Assembly (NCBI GenBank): GCA_015178975.1
Contig: WHVD01000097.1
Location: 248,001-312,000, forward strand
DNA from: Hysterangium stoloniferum
Taxonomy: Eukaryota; Basidiomycota; Agaricomycetes; Hysterangiales; Hysterangiaceae
DNA length: 64,000 nt
Reading direction: 5' to 3'
Shown here: positions 33,248 to 47,091 of the stretch, piece after piece
Layout of the letters: each line of letters opens with the position of its first letter
Position numbering within the stretch: the stretch's first letter is position 1
Program-made: the position numbers and the translations under genes
Notes under the pieces: model-generated
Told to the model about the DNA's origin: nothing
What the model saw: only the letters and a program-made list of their open reading frames with translations
The model's database searches: none

Positions 33248-36200
33248 ATGGCACCCATGAAAGCTGTAGGTTTTCGTGAATACTCCATGATATTCCCATA
33301 TCTGACATCTTTTAGATTGTCAAATGTATGTTTTTTCACAGCACTGGTCCTGAGCATTGCTTGACAGTGACTTTCAGCCGTCCTTTCAGGAGACACTCTC
33401 ATTTTGCGCGGACGCCCTGGCCCACAAGGACAACCCCCGAAAGAGAGGTGCGTTTTTGTTGGTTTTTCGGTAAATATCGCTGATTTTAGTATCACTTAGA
33501 ATATTGCATGTTGCTGAAGTTACCTCGCCTCGTATGGGGAGTTCAACGCGTGAGGACGAGGTAAGCTGATGTCTTTATCTGCAAATGCCTTTTCTATTTA
33601 TTCACGCATCAATTGTAGCCATGGGCATTCGAGTGTCGCGAATTTTTGCGTGCTCTCGCTGTTGGTAAAGAAGTAACTTTTACACCTACTCACCCACTCC
33701 CATCCAATGATGACGTTCCTCGAGACTTTGGCCAAGCAGAAATAAACGGTCTTGATCTTGCCACAGAACTCTTGAAGAACGGCTGGGCGAAACCCAGCGA
33801 GAAAAGCAAGCGAGAGCCGAATGAAGAGGACCTGAAAAGAAAGGATCTTGAAAATGAAGCCCGAAATGGCATGAAGGGCATGTGGAATCCTCAAGGACCA
33901 AAGGTATGTGGGCAAGTTGTGGAAGTACCACGCCAGTTTCTTATACTGCGCAAAGCCATACACCATTAACCACACCATGCCGCTCGACTCACAAGCCTTC
34001 ATGACCGAGTGGAAAAATCAGACCATTGATGGTACGAGCACTGGTAGCTACTACACTGACAGAATGGTTGACATGTTTGATTGCCAGCCGTCGTGGAACA
34101 AGTCCGCGATGGCACCACATTACGTGTGCGCCTCTTCCTTCCTGAGAACGTCCACCAAATGGCAAATGTCGCTCTCGCAGGCGTACGGAGTGCGAAAGCG
34201 GCGTCTCGTCAAGGGGAAGTTGCCGAACCTTGGGGAGAAGAGGTAAATTGCACATTCAATCTGCGATGTTATACTTCTCACAGCCCATGGGGCAGGCAAA
34301 ATTTTTCACCGAGTCCCGTCTCCTGCAAAGAGCTGTCCGTGTTCAATTGTTATCCTTACCGGCACCAACCGCACAACCTTTTGCGGCCTCTGCTGAGGGT
34401 GCTCCGCCGGCATCAGCTAGTATGTTTATCGGAACAGTTTTGCATCCCGCTGGTAACATCGCTGAGCATCTTGTTTCTACTTGTCTTGCTCGAGTTGTTG
34501 GTTGGCATACCGGTTTACTGGCTAACTCAGGTGGAATGGAACGCCTACGGGCAGCTGAAAAGTACGCTGAGTTTTCATAGGCAGGCGTGTTCCATAGTAA
34601 CAATGCATCCCGCAGACAAGCAAAAGAAAAACGTCTTTATCTTTATGCAAATGTAACTGAGTCTACCAATGGAAAAGGAAACAGCTCCTCAGTGACTGTA
34701 GCCAATGGTAATACCCGAACATTTGATGCAACCGTTATCCGCATTTGGAGTGGGGACCAAGTCAGCGTTTTAGAAAAGGATAGTGGCAAAGAGCGCCGTT
34801 TACAGCTGAGCTCTACACGATGTCCACGGTAATCTTACTTCCCCTCCAATAGCCATAAATGTCAATTCTAACGATGTTCTTGAGTGTTCAGTTCCAGTCC
34901 TGCGGACCCCAAACAATCTTACTGGGCCTCTGAAGCAAGGGAGGTATGTAGATTAATCAGACCTTTTTTCTTTATATTTCTTGAAATCAATCTATTAAAT
35001 CTCTGATTTTACTTAGTTCTTGCGCAAAAAACTGATCGGAAAACCGGTTCGTGTACATGTTGACTTTGTTCGACCTCGTGAGGGAGAGTATGAAGAAAGG
35101 GAGTGTGCAACAGTTCGGTTCGGAAATCAAAATGTGTGAGTGGGTTTTCTTTCAACTGACTTCTCCCTTTCTAAAAGCGTGTTCAACGTAGCAACGTCGC
35201 AGAGTTAGTAATTGAAAAAGGCTATGCAAGCGTTGTGCGCCATAGACGGGACGATGAGGATCGTTCATCGGATTATGACAAGCTTATGGCTGCCGAACAA
35301 ATGTGAGTTTCTCGTGTATTCCTGGTACATATCCTTCGACTAACCATGGTAATAGCGCGATAACAGACACACGCGGAATCCATTCGAATAAAGAACAGAC
35401 ACTCCCACGGATTGGAAATGCATCTGAAGTCAGTCACTTTACAAGAAGTCCTAGCATACTATTAACCGGCCACCATGATGTTTTAGACATATGCTAAGGC
35501 TAATCAATTCCTATCGGGATTCAAACGTCTCGGCCGTGTGCCTGCTGTTGTGCAAGCTGTTACTGCTGGTTCTCGATTCAAGTCAGTAATCGCTCATATG
35601 GCTAAATCTCACTCTAATGGCTTCTCGTAGGGTTTTGCTACCAAAGGAAAACCAAACACTGACACTCGTTCTTGCTGGTTTGTCCTTTGATTAGTGTTTA
35701 CGCCGTTGTATCCAACTTCTCAACATTTATGTTTGTTCTTAGGCATCCGCGCCCCACGCGCCGGTCGTGGCGAACGTGAAAGAGTTGAAGTTAAACCTGA
35801 ACCTTATGGCCAAGAATCCACCGAATTTGCTTCGCGAAGATATATGCAGCGCGACGTGGAAATCGAGTTTGAATCGACTGACAAATCTGGAGGTTTCATT
35901 GGTGCCATGTATTTGAACAAAACGGAAAATGCTGCAATAACTTTGGTCAAGGAGGGTTTAGCAGCAGTCCATACGTATTCGGCTGAGAGTTTATCGTGGG
36001 CCAATTTACTTCTTGAGGCTGAGGTGAAACATCTCTTTAATTTTTCAGCCGTACCTTACTTACACGATGCTGCTATCATAGAAAGAAGCAAAGGCTGCGA
36101 AGAAGAACGTGAGTGTTGCACTCGTGAAATGATAATCTTGATTTGACTGGTGTCCGTTAGCTATGGTCAGACTATGACGAAGCCACAGAAGAAGCCGACC

Positions 36201-37073
36201 AGATTCCCCAGAACGGAGCAGTAGAAGCCTTAAAGCCAGAATACATGGATGTCATCGTTAGTGACGTACGTACCAGCCCAACTTTTGGATTTTCAGTGCA
36301 GATTCTCAATACCGAAGGTACTGTATTTTAAAAAAAAAAATCTTAGGAGGTAATCAAATTCCGTTGACAGGTATTGCATCGCTGGAAAAGCTCATGCACG
36401 ACTTCTCTTTACACCATCGTACGGCTAATGCCATCCCTGGGTTCATTCCTCGCAGTGGTGATCTCGTCTCTGCCCGTTTCAGCGATGGCTCGTGGTATCG
36501 TGCTAAAATCCGGAAATCATCACCGGGAAAGAAGGAAGCAGAAGTCACTTTCATCGACTATGGAAATCAAGACACTATTGGCTTCAAAGACATCCGCCCT
36601 CTCGATCCAAAATTCCGTTCTTTACCTGGTCAAGCACACGACGCCCGATTGAGGTGTGTAGTTGCCAAATAGAATTATTGAAATTATTGATGCTAATAAT
36701 ATTTGTTTAACCAAATATGTATAGCTTCATAAAATTGGTGACCGCAGACAGCGAATATCATGCCGAGGCTATTGAGCGATTCCGTTCACTCTGTGAAGGA
36801 CGTAAATTAATCGCGAACACCGACTTCCGCGAAGGCTCCTTATTACACCTCCGCCTCATGGACCCTTCGGACCCTACCGCGACCGAAGACCCTCTAGCCT
36901 GTATCAATGCAGATCTCATCCGTGAAGGCTATGCGTCTCTTGACAGGCAGAATTGCAAGTACTTAACATCATACCCACAGATGCTCCAAAAACTGCAGGA
37001 TGCTGTCGCTGGTGCGAAGCGAGACCGTTTAGGGATGTTTGAATTTGGAGACGTTGAGGAAGATGATGACTAA
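33248..37073 (+). CDS. SND1: Tudor-SN / SND1 (staphylococcal nuclease-like repeats plus Tudor domain)
   Basis: Conserved RNA-binding scaffold with four staphylococcal-nuclease-like repeats and a C-terminal Tudor-SN module; roles in RNA decay, stress granules and splicing are known in animals and plants. Twenty exons, starting 33248-33265, 33316-33325 (only 10 nt), 33378-33447, 33500-33560, 33619-33903 and ending 36161-36317, 36371-36653, 36725-37073, sum to 2748 nt or 915 residues, close to the family's about 900. Landmarks: AIVKSVLSGDTLILRGRPGP (SN1), GSSTREDEPWAFECREFL, VEQVRDGTTLRVRLFLP (SN2), TFDATVIRIWSGDQVSV (SN3), VPAVVQAVTAGSRF (SN4), and Tudor at about residues 730-790 with RSGDLVSARFSDGSWYRAKI and VTFIDYGNQD. 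It ends in an acidic tail (EEDDD). As in the family, classic nuclease catalytic residues are not conserved. Every joint was checked for phase. Confidence 0.94.
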
Positions 37074-37359
37074 GTATACCCGTCTGTTTGGATATACGTG
37101 TATGTGGATGGATTTCTTTCGCTTTTTGCATGAGAAACATAAACCTTTTGTTGTGATTGAAGCGTGACGTCCTGTGACATTTCGCGTCACTCTTACTGTG
37201 CTTTCACGTAAGTAGCTCCCGTTTTCCTTGAGTATACGTTTTGAACAATAATGATCTAACCAACTCACATCATTGATTTTCCTGTTCGGATTTGCAAAGT
37301 TTGGCGCTGAAAATAAGTGGTCGTGTTGTATAATGAATATAATATCTGCTAACGTTTTA

Positions 37360-38430
37360 GTGTGCTATCTAGAATGGTTTGACATAAGTAACTTACCTCA
37401 GTCGACACAATTGAAGAATCGACTGAGGTGCAGTGCGTTGGGGAAACCTGGCATTTATACAAAAGAAAAACAATAGAGACAAAACAAAAGGCTTTGAGTG
37501 GCAACGACTCATTATAGAACAAAAATAATAGAACAAAGGGAAAACCGTTCGAACAATGGTCGCAAATCATGATTGTAGGTTGCCTCGTGTTTGCTGAGGC
37601 ACTCTTGTTATGCTACCCCCCCTTAAGCACGCGTAAGCCTCAGTTCATAACACCCCCTGGCTAAGCGTGCCCTTCAGAATCACATAGACGAAGAGCGACA
37701 CATTGTTTCATATGCGTGATCCGGGTCAGCGGTTTGGTGAAAACGTCGGCGAGACTGTCAGCGGACGTAAGGCGGCGTACTTCGATACCTCCATCATCAA
37801 CTTGCTCGCGGATATAGTGGTAACGTATATCAATATGTTTTACACGAGCGTTATGCTTAGTATTCTTCGTCAGAGAAACAGCACCGGCGTTATCATTCCA
37901 GAGAGGTGCGGGTACCTGACCTCATCCATTGCGGAATACATCCACTGTGGAATACATCCACAGTGGAATACATCCACAGTGGAATACATCCACAGTGGAA
38001 TACATCCACAGTGGAATACATCCACAGTGGAATACATCCACAGTGGAATACATCCACAGTGGAATACATCCACAGTGGAATACATCCACAGTGGAATACA
38101 TCCACAGTGGAATACATCCACAGTGGAATACATCCACAGTGGAATACATCCACAGTGGAATACATCCACAGTGGAATACATCCACAGTGGAATACATCCA
38201 CAGTGGAATACATCCACAGTGGAATACATCCACAGTGGAATACATCCACAGTGGAATACATCCACAGTGGAATACATCCACAGTGGAATACATCCACAGT
38301 GGAATACATCCACATTATTTGTCTCATTACCCTGGTGAGTACTATATATTTGGCTTCTGTAGTCAAAAGTGCCACAGCTGGCTGATATTGGGTGCCCCAT
38401 GCCCTGCTTGGATGAAAATATGCCTGGAGG
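37360..38430 (-). mobile_element. 3' end of a Ty1/Copia LTR retrotransposon (broken fossil)
   Basis: On the minus strand the RNase H region of a Copia pol is seen: ALLTTEAKYIVLTR near 38310-38385 and NDNAGAVSLTKN...KHIDIRYHYIRE near 37750-37900. After the end of pol come a purine run (agccaggggg) and an LTR start TGTTATG at 37652. That LTR runs leftward to about 37360; its outer edge is not certain. Only this terminal part is present and it is broken. The RNase H region is split by the 16-bp tandem array listed separately. Confidence 0.75.
37933..38314. repeat. 16-bp minisatellite inside Copia RNase H
   Basis: About 24 near-identical copies of GGAATACATCCACAGT, only the edge copies differing. 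Because 16 is not a multiple of 3, each frame runs through all three phases and gives a 16-residue repeat; both strands are open throughout, which produces spurious frames of 120-210 codons. The array sits between two halves of a Copia RNase H domain, so it arose by expansion of a short coding stretch or by insertion there. Confidence 0.95.
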
Positions 38431-38768
38431 ATGACTAGTGATTGTCAAGATCTGTTAGGATCCTGTTGTTTTGGACCCCCCAACTTGTTTCTCACTAGAA
38501 AACCCTTGTTGTCTCATTATCTTCCCTGCCCATGTCATTATCCCTCACAGCTCCCCCAATACTTGTTCATAATGAATTAGTGACCCATTCCATCTCTGCT
38601 CCATCTACTGCTCTATTTCTGTCTCCACATATACTATTACTTGCCACCTAATATTGTTTTTTTAGTACCATATATTAGTTTCTATCACTCCCCACCTTGT
38701 CATCACTTCTCTTTGATCCATCCTACACTTTGCTTTTCTGATTGGCCTTCTGATCACCCATCTTAATG
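38315..38768. other. AT-rich filler between Copia and Tc1 remains
   Basis: The first about 115 bp continue the Copia remnant. The remainder is AT-rich with a ccccccaactt run near 38477 and no coding signal. Confidence 0.5.
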
Positions 38769-39190
38769 TACAGTGAGGGACAAAACCCTTTCAATGATTT
38801 TTAGTTGTGCAAAGATTCTTGAATAACTTAAGAACCACTGTAGATACAGACCTGAAATTTGGTGGTTAGTTAGGTCTACATGTTATCTATATGCCCTTAA
38901 AATATTATGACAGAAGTATTAGTATTTCCTGTGCTATAAATAAAATAATAATAAAATCACATTGGAAGGGTTTTGTCCCAGTCACATGATCAGCACAAAA
39001 CATTATTGATTATATGCAAAGAAGTGCAAATAAAAATCATGTGACCTGTCAAAATTAGATATATATATATATAGCTGTTCACTTTCTAGTTCAACAACAT
39101 TCCCACAACTCAACATTCTACACCATGAAAGCTCTTACTCCTCCTCAGGTTAGCCACATTTTCATTTTGCTCAATAAGGGCAAGTCTGCT
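38769..39190 (+). mobile_element. 5' part of a Tc1/mariner-like DNA transposon
   Basis: A TA dinucleotide at 38769-38770 is followed by CAGTGAGGGACAAAACCCTT. The near-identical sequence in inverse orientation occurs at about 38955-38982 (aagggttttgtcccag), so the left end carries an inverted pair about 150 bp apart. An AT run and short leader lead to an ATG at 39124 that opens MKALTPPQVSHIFILLNKGK, matching the start of the helix-turn-helix in Tc1-type transposases. The frame is interrupted after about 22 codons by the LTR at 39191. No remaining part of the transposase was found in the window. Whether the inverted pair is an internal IR/DR or a separate MITE is open. Confidence 0.6.
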
Positions 39191-39824
39191 TGTGAGAGGT
39201 ATGGTGAAATACACTCAGGAAATATAGTCGGATGAGCTCTTACTATATCTCCTTTATTATTTCTATTTTCTCTCTTTTATTATATCTATAATTAGTTCGA
39301 CGACCTATGTATGCGGTACATCGACTCTTGTAGGCGCACACATGCCAGACTTATGTATTCTAGCGCCCGTAGTTTAGAACTCAGACACTTTTTACACCGC
39401 AACCACAACTTACCCAGACACCCATTAGTGTCCTGTAAGTTGTGATTGGTGTATCGTCTCAACCATCACAGACGGGCTTTAGCTATCTACTCTATCAGAG
39501 TTTCGAACTGTACCAGTTGAAACTCAATCCTTATCTCAACTCGTGTGGACCACATCCACACTAATCTATTATTCGACTCTCTAGTACTCTACTTTACTCT
39601 CGAGCAGTCGTTCAGAATCGCACTTGACAGTCAATTCTACTTATTCGTTTTAGCTCTCTACCTTATTCTAGATAGCTATGTACTTCCTTCTACCGTATTG
39701 AACTAAGTAGTCAATACGCGTTCATTCTGTATTAGACTTCGACAGTCAATACATCTTAGTGTCGTACCTAAACGGTCGATATTCTTCGTATATAGAACGG
39801 TTAGAACTTCCACTACTCTTCACA
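39191..39824 (+). repeat. 5' LTR of the large chromovirus (type A)
   Basis: 634 bp, TG...CA ends, matched by the 3' LTR at 51137-51762. The promoter region is AT-rich (tttattatttctattttctc) near the start. Confidence 0.88.
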
Positions 39825-42800
39825 GTGGTGATCGGGGCCGGACCGCTCTTTCCCTACGAAGAAAAACATTTATTTCAACTATCAAATTCTAAGCACGTAA
39901 ATGACCACTGGCAAGAACCAAACACCGAGATCTTCGATGACCCCGAGTAGTTCAAAACCTCGTCAAAGACCTGCAAGTCTGGAACCACCCTGTAATGTCA
40001 CCATGAGGAAGTCTTCATTGACTTTTCAAAACCAGCTCCTCCCGGAAGTTCCATTGAAGCAGTAGCTGGACCATCAATGGATGCCCCTCCAAGTCCATGA
40101 GAAGAACATCCGTCAACTGAGCAGTTGAACTTCCCCAGAGCTAATGTTGAAACTACCCGTGCTCCTGAACCCGTTCTCTCGTTCCCACCTAAACAGGTCA
40201 TCCTTAAGCAATTCTTTAGGGGTCATATGATTTACACCCAGCCCATCGACTTACAATGGGATGCGTACTACGCCGATCAAATTTCTGCGGATCAGGTTAC
40301 TCCCTTTGTGGAGGAGTACAATACAGACTACCCCCTCTTACTGGTGACTGTAGCAGTCTGGTTAGGTCGTTATCAGGCTATTTTATCGGCGCAGGATCTA
40401 TTCACACGACCTGGAACCCTTGAGGATTTGACTCGCTCGATTCCCGAATGGTCGAGTGAAGTTACTTCTGTTATAGAAGGAGGGAGGACAGTTCTTAAAC
40501 AAGAAGTGTTCTCTTCATTCCTCGAAGCGCTCTGCACGCACGATGACGCGTTACAAATCCTTCACATCCTACTCGGTGGGGATCACATTGTCCCCAAAGT
40601 CGACTACCAGTATATATACATTCGGATGCTGGAGGAGTCTCTTAACGGGATTACTTGGAATTCTTCGTTTGGGTATTTTACCTTAAGGGGTCGGTTAAGG
40701 TGAAATCAGAGAAGACTTGATAAGATGGTTTTGGAGGTGCTTTACCCTTATGATGATTCCATCCAGGTACCCGATTCGCCCATCTCCACAACCAGTTCGT
40801 TTGTTCGTACCCTGAATGGATCTCCCAACACTCGTTTCCTTCATTCGCTCAATTGTCCCATTACTTTGCAAGACTTCCCATCGGACATAAGGATGCAAGT
40901 TGCGGAACGTCTTCAGGAAAAAGGAATGGAAATATGCATCCCCCTCTATCAACCTCAACCTCATTGACCTTTGAATACGGTCGAAATCAAATCGAGAGAG
41001 GGATCGTGACGGAACCTAGCCCTACCCCCCATCAGGAAATTCACCGCTCTCGCGTCGCGTTCGAACGAATCCCTGGTAATACAAACATAGGTGATGAACC
41101 AACTACGACTAGGAATCGATCAGTCGCCAACAGGGGTCGACCGTCTTTCTCCACTGCATTCACCGAGGGTATAGCTGGTCAGGTTGCTGGTCAAGGATCG
41201 CTGAATCCAGTCGATCCTCGCCATTCCCTGCCGATCTCCTCCAACCCCTTTCTACCATCGGGAGGACCTCCTAGTAATTCATCTGGGAGTTCTAGTACCT
41301 CAAGCTATGGAGGGAATTTGGGACGTGGGGGGCGTCACGGTAGAGTACCTAACTCTCCCTTTCAAACTCCGATGCAGCCTCGAGCCAACGCACCTATCGA
41401 TGACTTACCTAAGGATAAAAGGATCACTCTTAACACCAACGACATCAAGATCAAATGGTCAGACCTTCCCGAATACGATGGGACTCAATCCAAGGCGTTG
41501 GATTACATCATAGATATTATGAGCCTCTCGGAGATCTCTGACTCCATGAGTACATTGTTGGGAGTCACTCTGCCAAGATGACTCACCAGCGGTGCTAAGA
41601 TCTGGTGGAGCACCCTAGACCGTGAACATTGCACTGAATTTAGTCGATCTCACGGATCGTTTCTTTGGGGCATCGTAGAAGGATTACTTGGAACTCGTTG
41701 GTGCAAATCCTTGGCTCTAGAATGGGAAGCCATGAAATTTCGACAGGCCGGTCACAATCATGAGACACCTGTTCATTACATTCAGCGAAGGGTCAAGCTC
41801 TATCGATTCTTGTATGGGTTCCACCAAAACCGGAAGGACAAAATGCACAGACTTATCCTGACACTGCCCACGGAATGGCTTTATCTTCTACAGGGACAAC
41901 CTATCGACGACATCATGAGCCTACAGACTTACGCAAACAATTTACAAGAGGCTCTGATTAATGCTTGGGTTCAAACACATCGAGAGCATTATCGGTTTCA
42001 GAAACCCAGAGTCATGATCGCCAAGCAAGACGAGTCGGATCCTTGGCATGAGGAAGAGCACTCTGGAGAATTCAATCTCACTAATCGAGGCCACGTCCTC
42101 CTCGGCGAACTCGAGGATAAAACTGTCCCTAGGAGATTGAACGCTAAGCAGGGTAAGAAACACGGCAAGTTCTTTTTCGAACGAAGTGACAAGAAAAGCA
42201 TTGCCAAACCTCCGAAGGAGTGTTGGATTTGTGGGAGTTTAGAGCATTTCAAGATCGACTGCCCCCATGTGGGCAGGATGTCGCACTATGTCTCTATTAA
42301 CAAGTGCTCCGCGCAGAACCCAATGGAGGAGGCGGAGGATCAAAGGGCTTATGAAACGGTTTATGGATTAAGTGTACAGGGACAAGTACATAACATTGAT
42401 GAGGAATCAATTTTCATTTCTGTCTACCTTCCTCAGCCAGAGGACAGCATCGTTTCAGACGTGAAAGCATCCTCGAATGAGAATGAGACATCGCAAGTTT
42501 ATGTTTCTATATCAGACCATGATTTTCTCGAGAAAGGAGACTGGCTAGATGCTCATCGTCAGAACCATGAAGGTCTGACTGAGACGAGAGTTTTATCGTG
42601 ACCTGAACCTCCCACCATTGAGGAAATCGTCGACGAGGATGCATTTGTGAACCGATCTAAGGAAATAAGTCAGACCTACGTTATAGAAGACCCCTCTAAG
42701 TCAGAGGGATCGGAGGAGGAGAGCTTCCCCTTCGACCCAGGGCAATTACCCGACTTAATTCCTTGCGAGGAGTAAGACTCTGAAGTGGACGACTCTATTT

Positions 42801-42948
42801 TGAACGCCACTCCCAAGGTACCTAACGGTAGACGTATCAGGAGGAACGTCAAACTGGCTGCAAGAAAAGAAAGCAAAAGACCTAGAGTTCAATACCCTCG
42901 ATCCAGTCGACTTATGAAAGAGGATTCGACTATTATCTATTGCAGAAG

Positions 42949-43592
42949 TGTGAAGAGTCGGTAGATTCTGACCATTCGATATACGAAGAATAGTGTTTAT
43001 TCAACTACTATTAGCAGGTATTGACCGTACAGTACAATACCGTAGATTACTAGACAAGCAGTACTAGTAAGAAGACACGCTACGCGTCACAAGAGCAACT
43101 GTACAGTTGCTCTTGATGGCTAGAATGAAAGAATGAAAGAGTTGACCTTCACGGTACAACTCGTAGCTAGATGTAAAATAGATAATCAACGCGAAGCTGA
43201 ATATCTAGAGTAAAGAGATAATAGCGCGAGTCGACTATAATGTCGACTAGCGCAAAGACCTTAGAGTGGAACTCGACCTTTGCGGTTCGAGTCCAAAGTA
43301 CGTTAGTATGCGAGAGAATACTACCTTTATAGGTAGTTGAGACGTTACCCTTGACACCTCTCGCTATTTGACGTCTGGGTCGTTTACGAGGTAGTGTCTG
43401 CTGGGTAAAAAGTGTCTGTCGTTTTGGTGCCGAGAGCGCCCATACGTATACACAAAGCTTCGAACTACAAAATAAAGGTATGCTCGAAATATAGAAAGAA
43501 TATAAAGAAAGAAAATAAAAGATAAATAATAAAGTACTATAATCCAACTATTATTCCTTAGTCCAATTATGCATATATGCATACCCTTTACA
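42949..43592 (-). repeat. solo LTR (type C) between gag and protease
   Basis: 644 bp in reverse orientation, starting TGTAAAGGG and ending CTCTTCACA in its own sense. It is flanked by the 5-bp duplication AGAAG at 42944-42948 and 43593-43597. Its end segment is related to LTR types A and B (AGAACTT/GTATATCG-like terminal block), so it belongs to the same superfamily of elements. It inserted after the large element and later lost its internal part. Confidence 0.82.
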
Positions 43593-46500
43593 AGAAGGGA
43601 CCCTCTGGGTGGATATTCCAGGATTGGGATTTCAGCATTACACGTCTACGGATGCGTAGGGAATTCAGAAGCCTCAAATCCTATTAAAATCAGGCTGGAC
43701 ACTGGAGCTGACCTCTCGTTAATCTCGGAGGATTTCTATAAGGAACTAGAGGACCGTCCTAAACTCAAGCAAGGACTCAAGCTGCGCCTCGTACAACTTA
43801 CCGGTAATGCCAAAGTATTAGGATACGACAACGTCCCCATTTATCTCGAGGATGACACCGGTATACTCCTTAAATTTACCGCCGAAACGTACGTTGTCCG
43901 AGGTATGACCGTCCCGATCCTTCTTGGAGAAGACTTTCACGTGAACTATGAGATCGGGACACTGCGAGACCAACCGCTGGGTTCCAGATTGATCTTGCCT
44001 GGGAGAGCAGGATCTATCCCAGCCAGTTCTTCCAAGGAGCCGCAGCCTTTAACCTTTTCGATTAGCAAGATCCCCTTTGAGGAATTAGCCAATGACTTGC
44101 CTGAATTGACTTCCAAACCAGACAAAGGAGTGCGTACTGAAAGAGTCACACGGGCCTTACAAGATTGTACTATAGAACTGGAATCGGCTCGATTAGTACC
44201 AATCTTTGTAGGAGATCTTATTGGTGACCAATGGATAGTCGAGGGAGTTATCTTGCAGAATGACGATGGGAGTATACTAGCTGCTCCCACCACCACCATC
44301 TCTAGGGAACGTGCCGCGATACCTCTTGCTAATCCCTCTCTGATGCCAAGAATCATCAGATGAGGGGAAACCGTTGGATTAATTCACGACGCGAACAAAT
44401 GGGCCCAGACTCCTAGATCTTCGACTGAGAAAGCATCGATGCAGTCAACGGCAACCAAGATTGCCCATCTCGTCGAGAGTCTATCAAAAATAGAAGAGGA
44501 GCGTGTCCTCAATCCTCAATCCTCCGGACTGCCCCCAGAACGGGAACTCACAGACGATTTCGACCCAGCAGGTCCTAAAACGTCAGAGGTTGCCACCACA
44601 GAAACGTTTCGTGCGGAAGATCTGCATAAGCTGGTTAACTTAGGACCTGACATCCCTACCAATGTCTCCTCCCACTTGGAGTCGGTATTAACTAAGAATG
44701 TCCTAGCCTTTGGAGTAGACGGGCGACTGGGACAAGTGGATGTCAAGGTCAATGTCCCATTGAAAGAGGGCACACAACCTATTTCAATGTCAATGTTCCC
44801 AACCTCCCCAGCTAATAGGAAAGTCATTGATGAACAAATGGATACTTGGTTCCAACAGGGAGTAATTGAACCCTCCAAGAGTCCTTGGGGGGCGCCAGCC
44901 TTTGTCATCTATCACAATGGGAAACCACGAGTAGTGATCGACTATAGAAAGTTGAACAGTCTAACAGTTCCCGACAAATTCCCACTGCCACGCCAGTCGG
45001 AAATCATGCAAGCGCTTTCGGGCTCCAACATCTTATCTTCCTTCGATGCACTAGCCGGTTTTACCCAACTTGAAATGTTAGAGGAAGACAAGCCGAAGAC
45101 CACCTTCAGATCCCATCGAGGACTGTGGCAATTCAGGAGAATGCCCTTTGGACTTCGTAATGGACCTTCTATATTCCAAAGGGTTATGCAAACCGTACTT
45201 GCACCTTACTTATGGATATTCTGCCTGGTTTATATTGACGACATCGTGATCTTTTCTAAGACATGGGATGATCATCTAGAACATTTAGATCAGGTTTTAC
45301 AAGCCATAATTGCTGCGGGAATCACTCTCTCGCCCAAAAAGTGCTATGTGGGGTATAATTCGATTCTACTACTAGGACATAAGGTGTCTAGACTCGGCTT
45401 TTCGACCCATCAAGAAAAGGTCGCCGCTATATTAGAATTGGCGACGCCCTCTAAGATAGCAGATCTTCAACGTTTTCTAGGAATGGTTCTGTACTTCTCC
45501 ACGTACATACCATTTTACTCCTGGATGGTCGCTCCACTTTTCAACCTCTTGAAGAAAGGAGTTTGTTGGAATTGGGATTCTGAACACACCCGAGCTTTTG
45601 AGGACATCAAGGTTGCGTTGAGCTCAGCTCCAGTACTCGGACACCCTGCGAGCGGTATGCCTTATCGGTTATACACAGACACTTCGGACTTCGCGCTAGG
45701 ATGTTGTCTCCAACAAATACAGAAAATGACGCTTAAAGACCTTAAGGATATGAAAATTTATGCCCAAGCATGAGCAGCCTTCGATCAATCACGAGACATG
45801 CCCATTTTTGTTACTCGTTATAAAACCAAGGAGCCGGAATTCACCTGGACGGATTCCTGGGCTGCAGATTTTGACGACACCAGTGTCACGGTCGAACACG
45901 TTATCGCCTATTGGAGCTGTACGCTCAAGAAAGCAGCATGTAACTATTCAGCCACAGAGCGAGAAGCGTTGGCCACTAAAGAAGGATTAGTCCATTTCCA
46001 GCCCTTTATTGAAGGTGAACATATCCATCTGATCACTGACCATGCGGCATTACAATGGGCCAGATCTTACGAGAATACTAATCGTTGACTGGCCGCATGG
46101 GGGGCGGTATATGCTGCATACCCCGGTCTGGAAATCCTACATAGAGCAGGACGAATACATAGCAATGTTGACCCACTGTCCAGACTTCCTCGAGTACTGG
46201 ACTATGTTAGCCCCGTGAGAGACGACCTTTTACTGATCGTAGTGGATTCTTATAACCGGAATGACAATGAGACGTTATGGGAGAACAAACCAGCGGAAAA
46301 AGCCGTCTTTCTCACTCATCACGAGTTAGTTGAACCAGTTGGAACCATGGAAGAGGTCCCCCAAACGAAATGGGACTTGCACAATCTCCCCAGAAACGAT
46401 GAAACTGATGAAGCAAATTTTACTCTCTCGAATCCACAATTGCTTATAGAGATCAACGAAAATTATGCTAAAGAACTTCGCGATGGATACCAGAAGGATC

Positions 46501-47091
46501 CCGCCTTCAGGAATTATTACGCCGCCGATCCCATTTCTCCAAACATGGTAGCCACCCCTTCGCATTATTTTATCAGCAAGAATAAGCTATTGTTCTTTTG
46601 AGATTCGGACTGGAAAAGTCGAATCTGTGTTCCTAGCAGCATGACGACAACCACACTCAAGCTGATACATGATAATCCTTTCAAAGGAGCTCATGCAGGC
46701 AGCCACAGGCTCTTTAATCTGATGAAAGACTGTTTCTTCTGGCTGAGGATGTTGCATGACTGTGTGGCGTATGCTCGCAGCTGCGACATATGCCAGAAAA
46801 CTAAAATTGATCATTCCACTCGACAAGGAGCTCTTTGACCCGTGGATGTACCCCTAAGGCCGTTTGAGGTTGTCTCGATGGACCTGATTACTGGATTGCC
46901 TCCTTCTACAGAGGGTGTTATTCCACCATCTTCGTCACTGTGGATAAACTCATGCATTTCTTAATCTGTGAACCCACCACTTCAGATCTATCCGCAGAAG
47001 GATTCGCGCGAATCTTCGTGAATAAAGTAGCCGCTCCTTTCGGCCTGCCTTCAAGGATAATCTGTGATCAAGATAAGAGGTGGACCTGTAG

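Noticed and set aside
1-37073. A secondary-metabolite or defence gene cluster
   Set aside because: The recognised genes are unrelated housekeeping functions with differing orientations and no shared pathway.
37906-38448. Overlapping open frames of 120-210 codons on both strands
   Set aside because: They are a by-product of the 16-bp tandem repeat, which has no stop in any phase; the encoded 16-residue repeat has no flanking gene structure.
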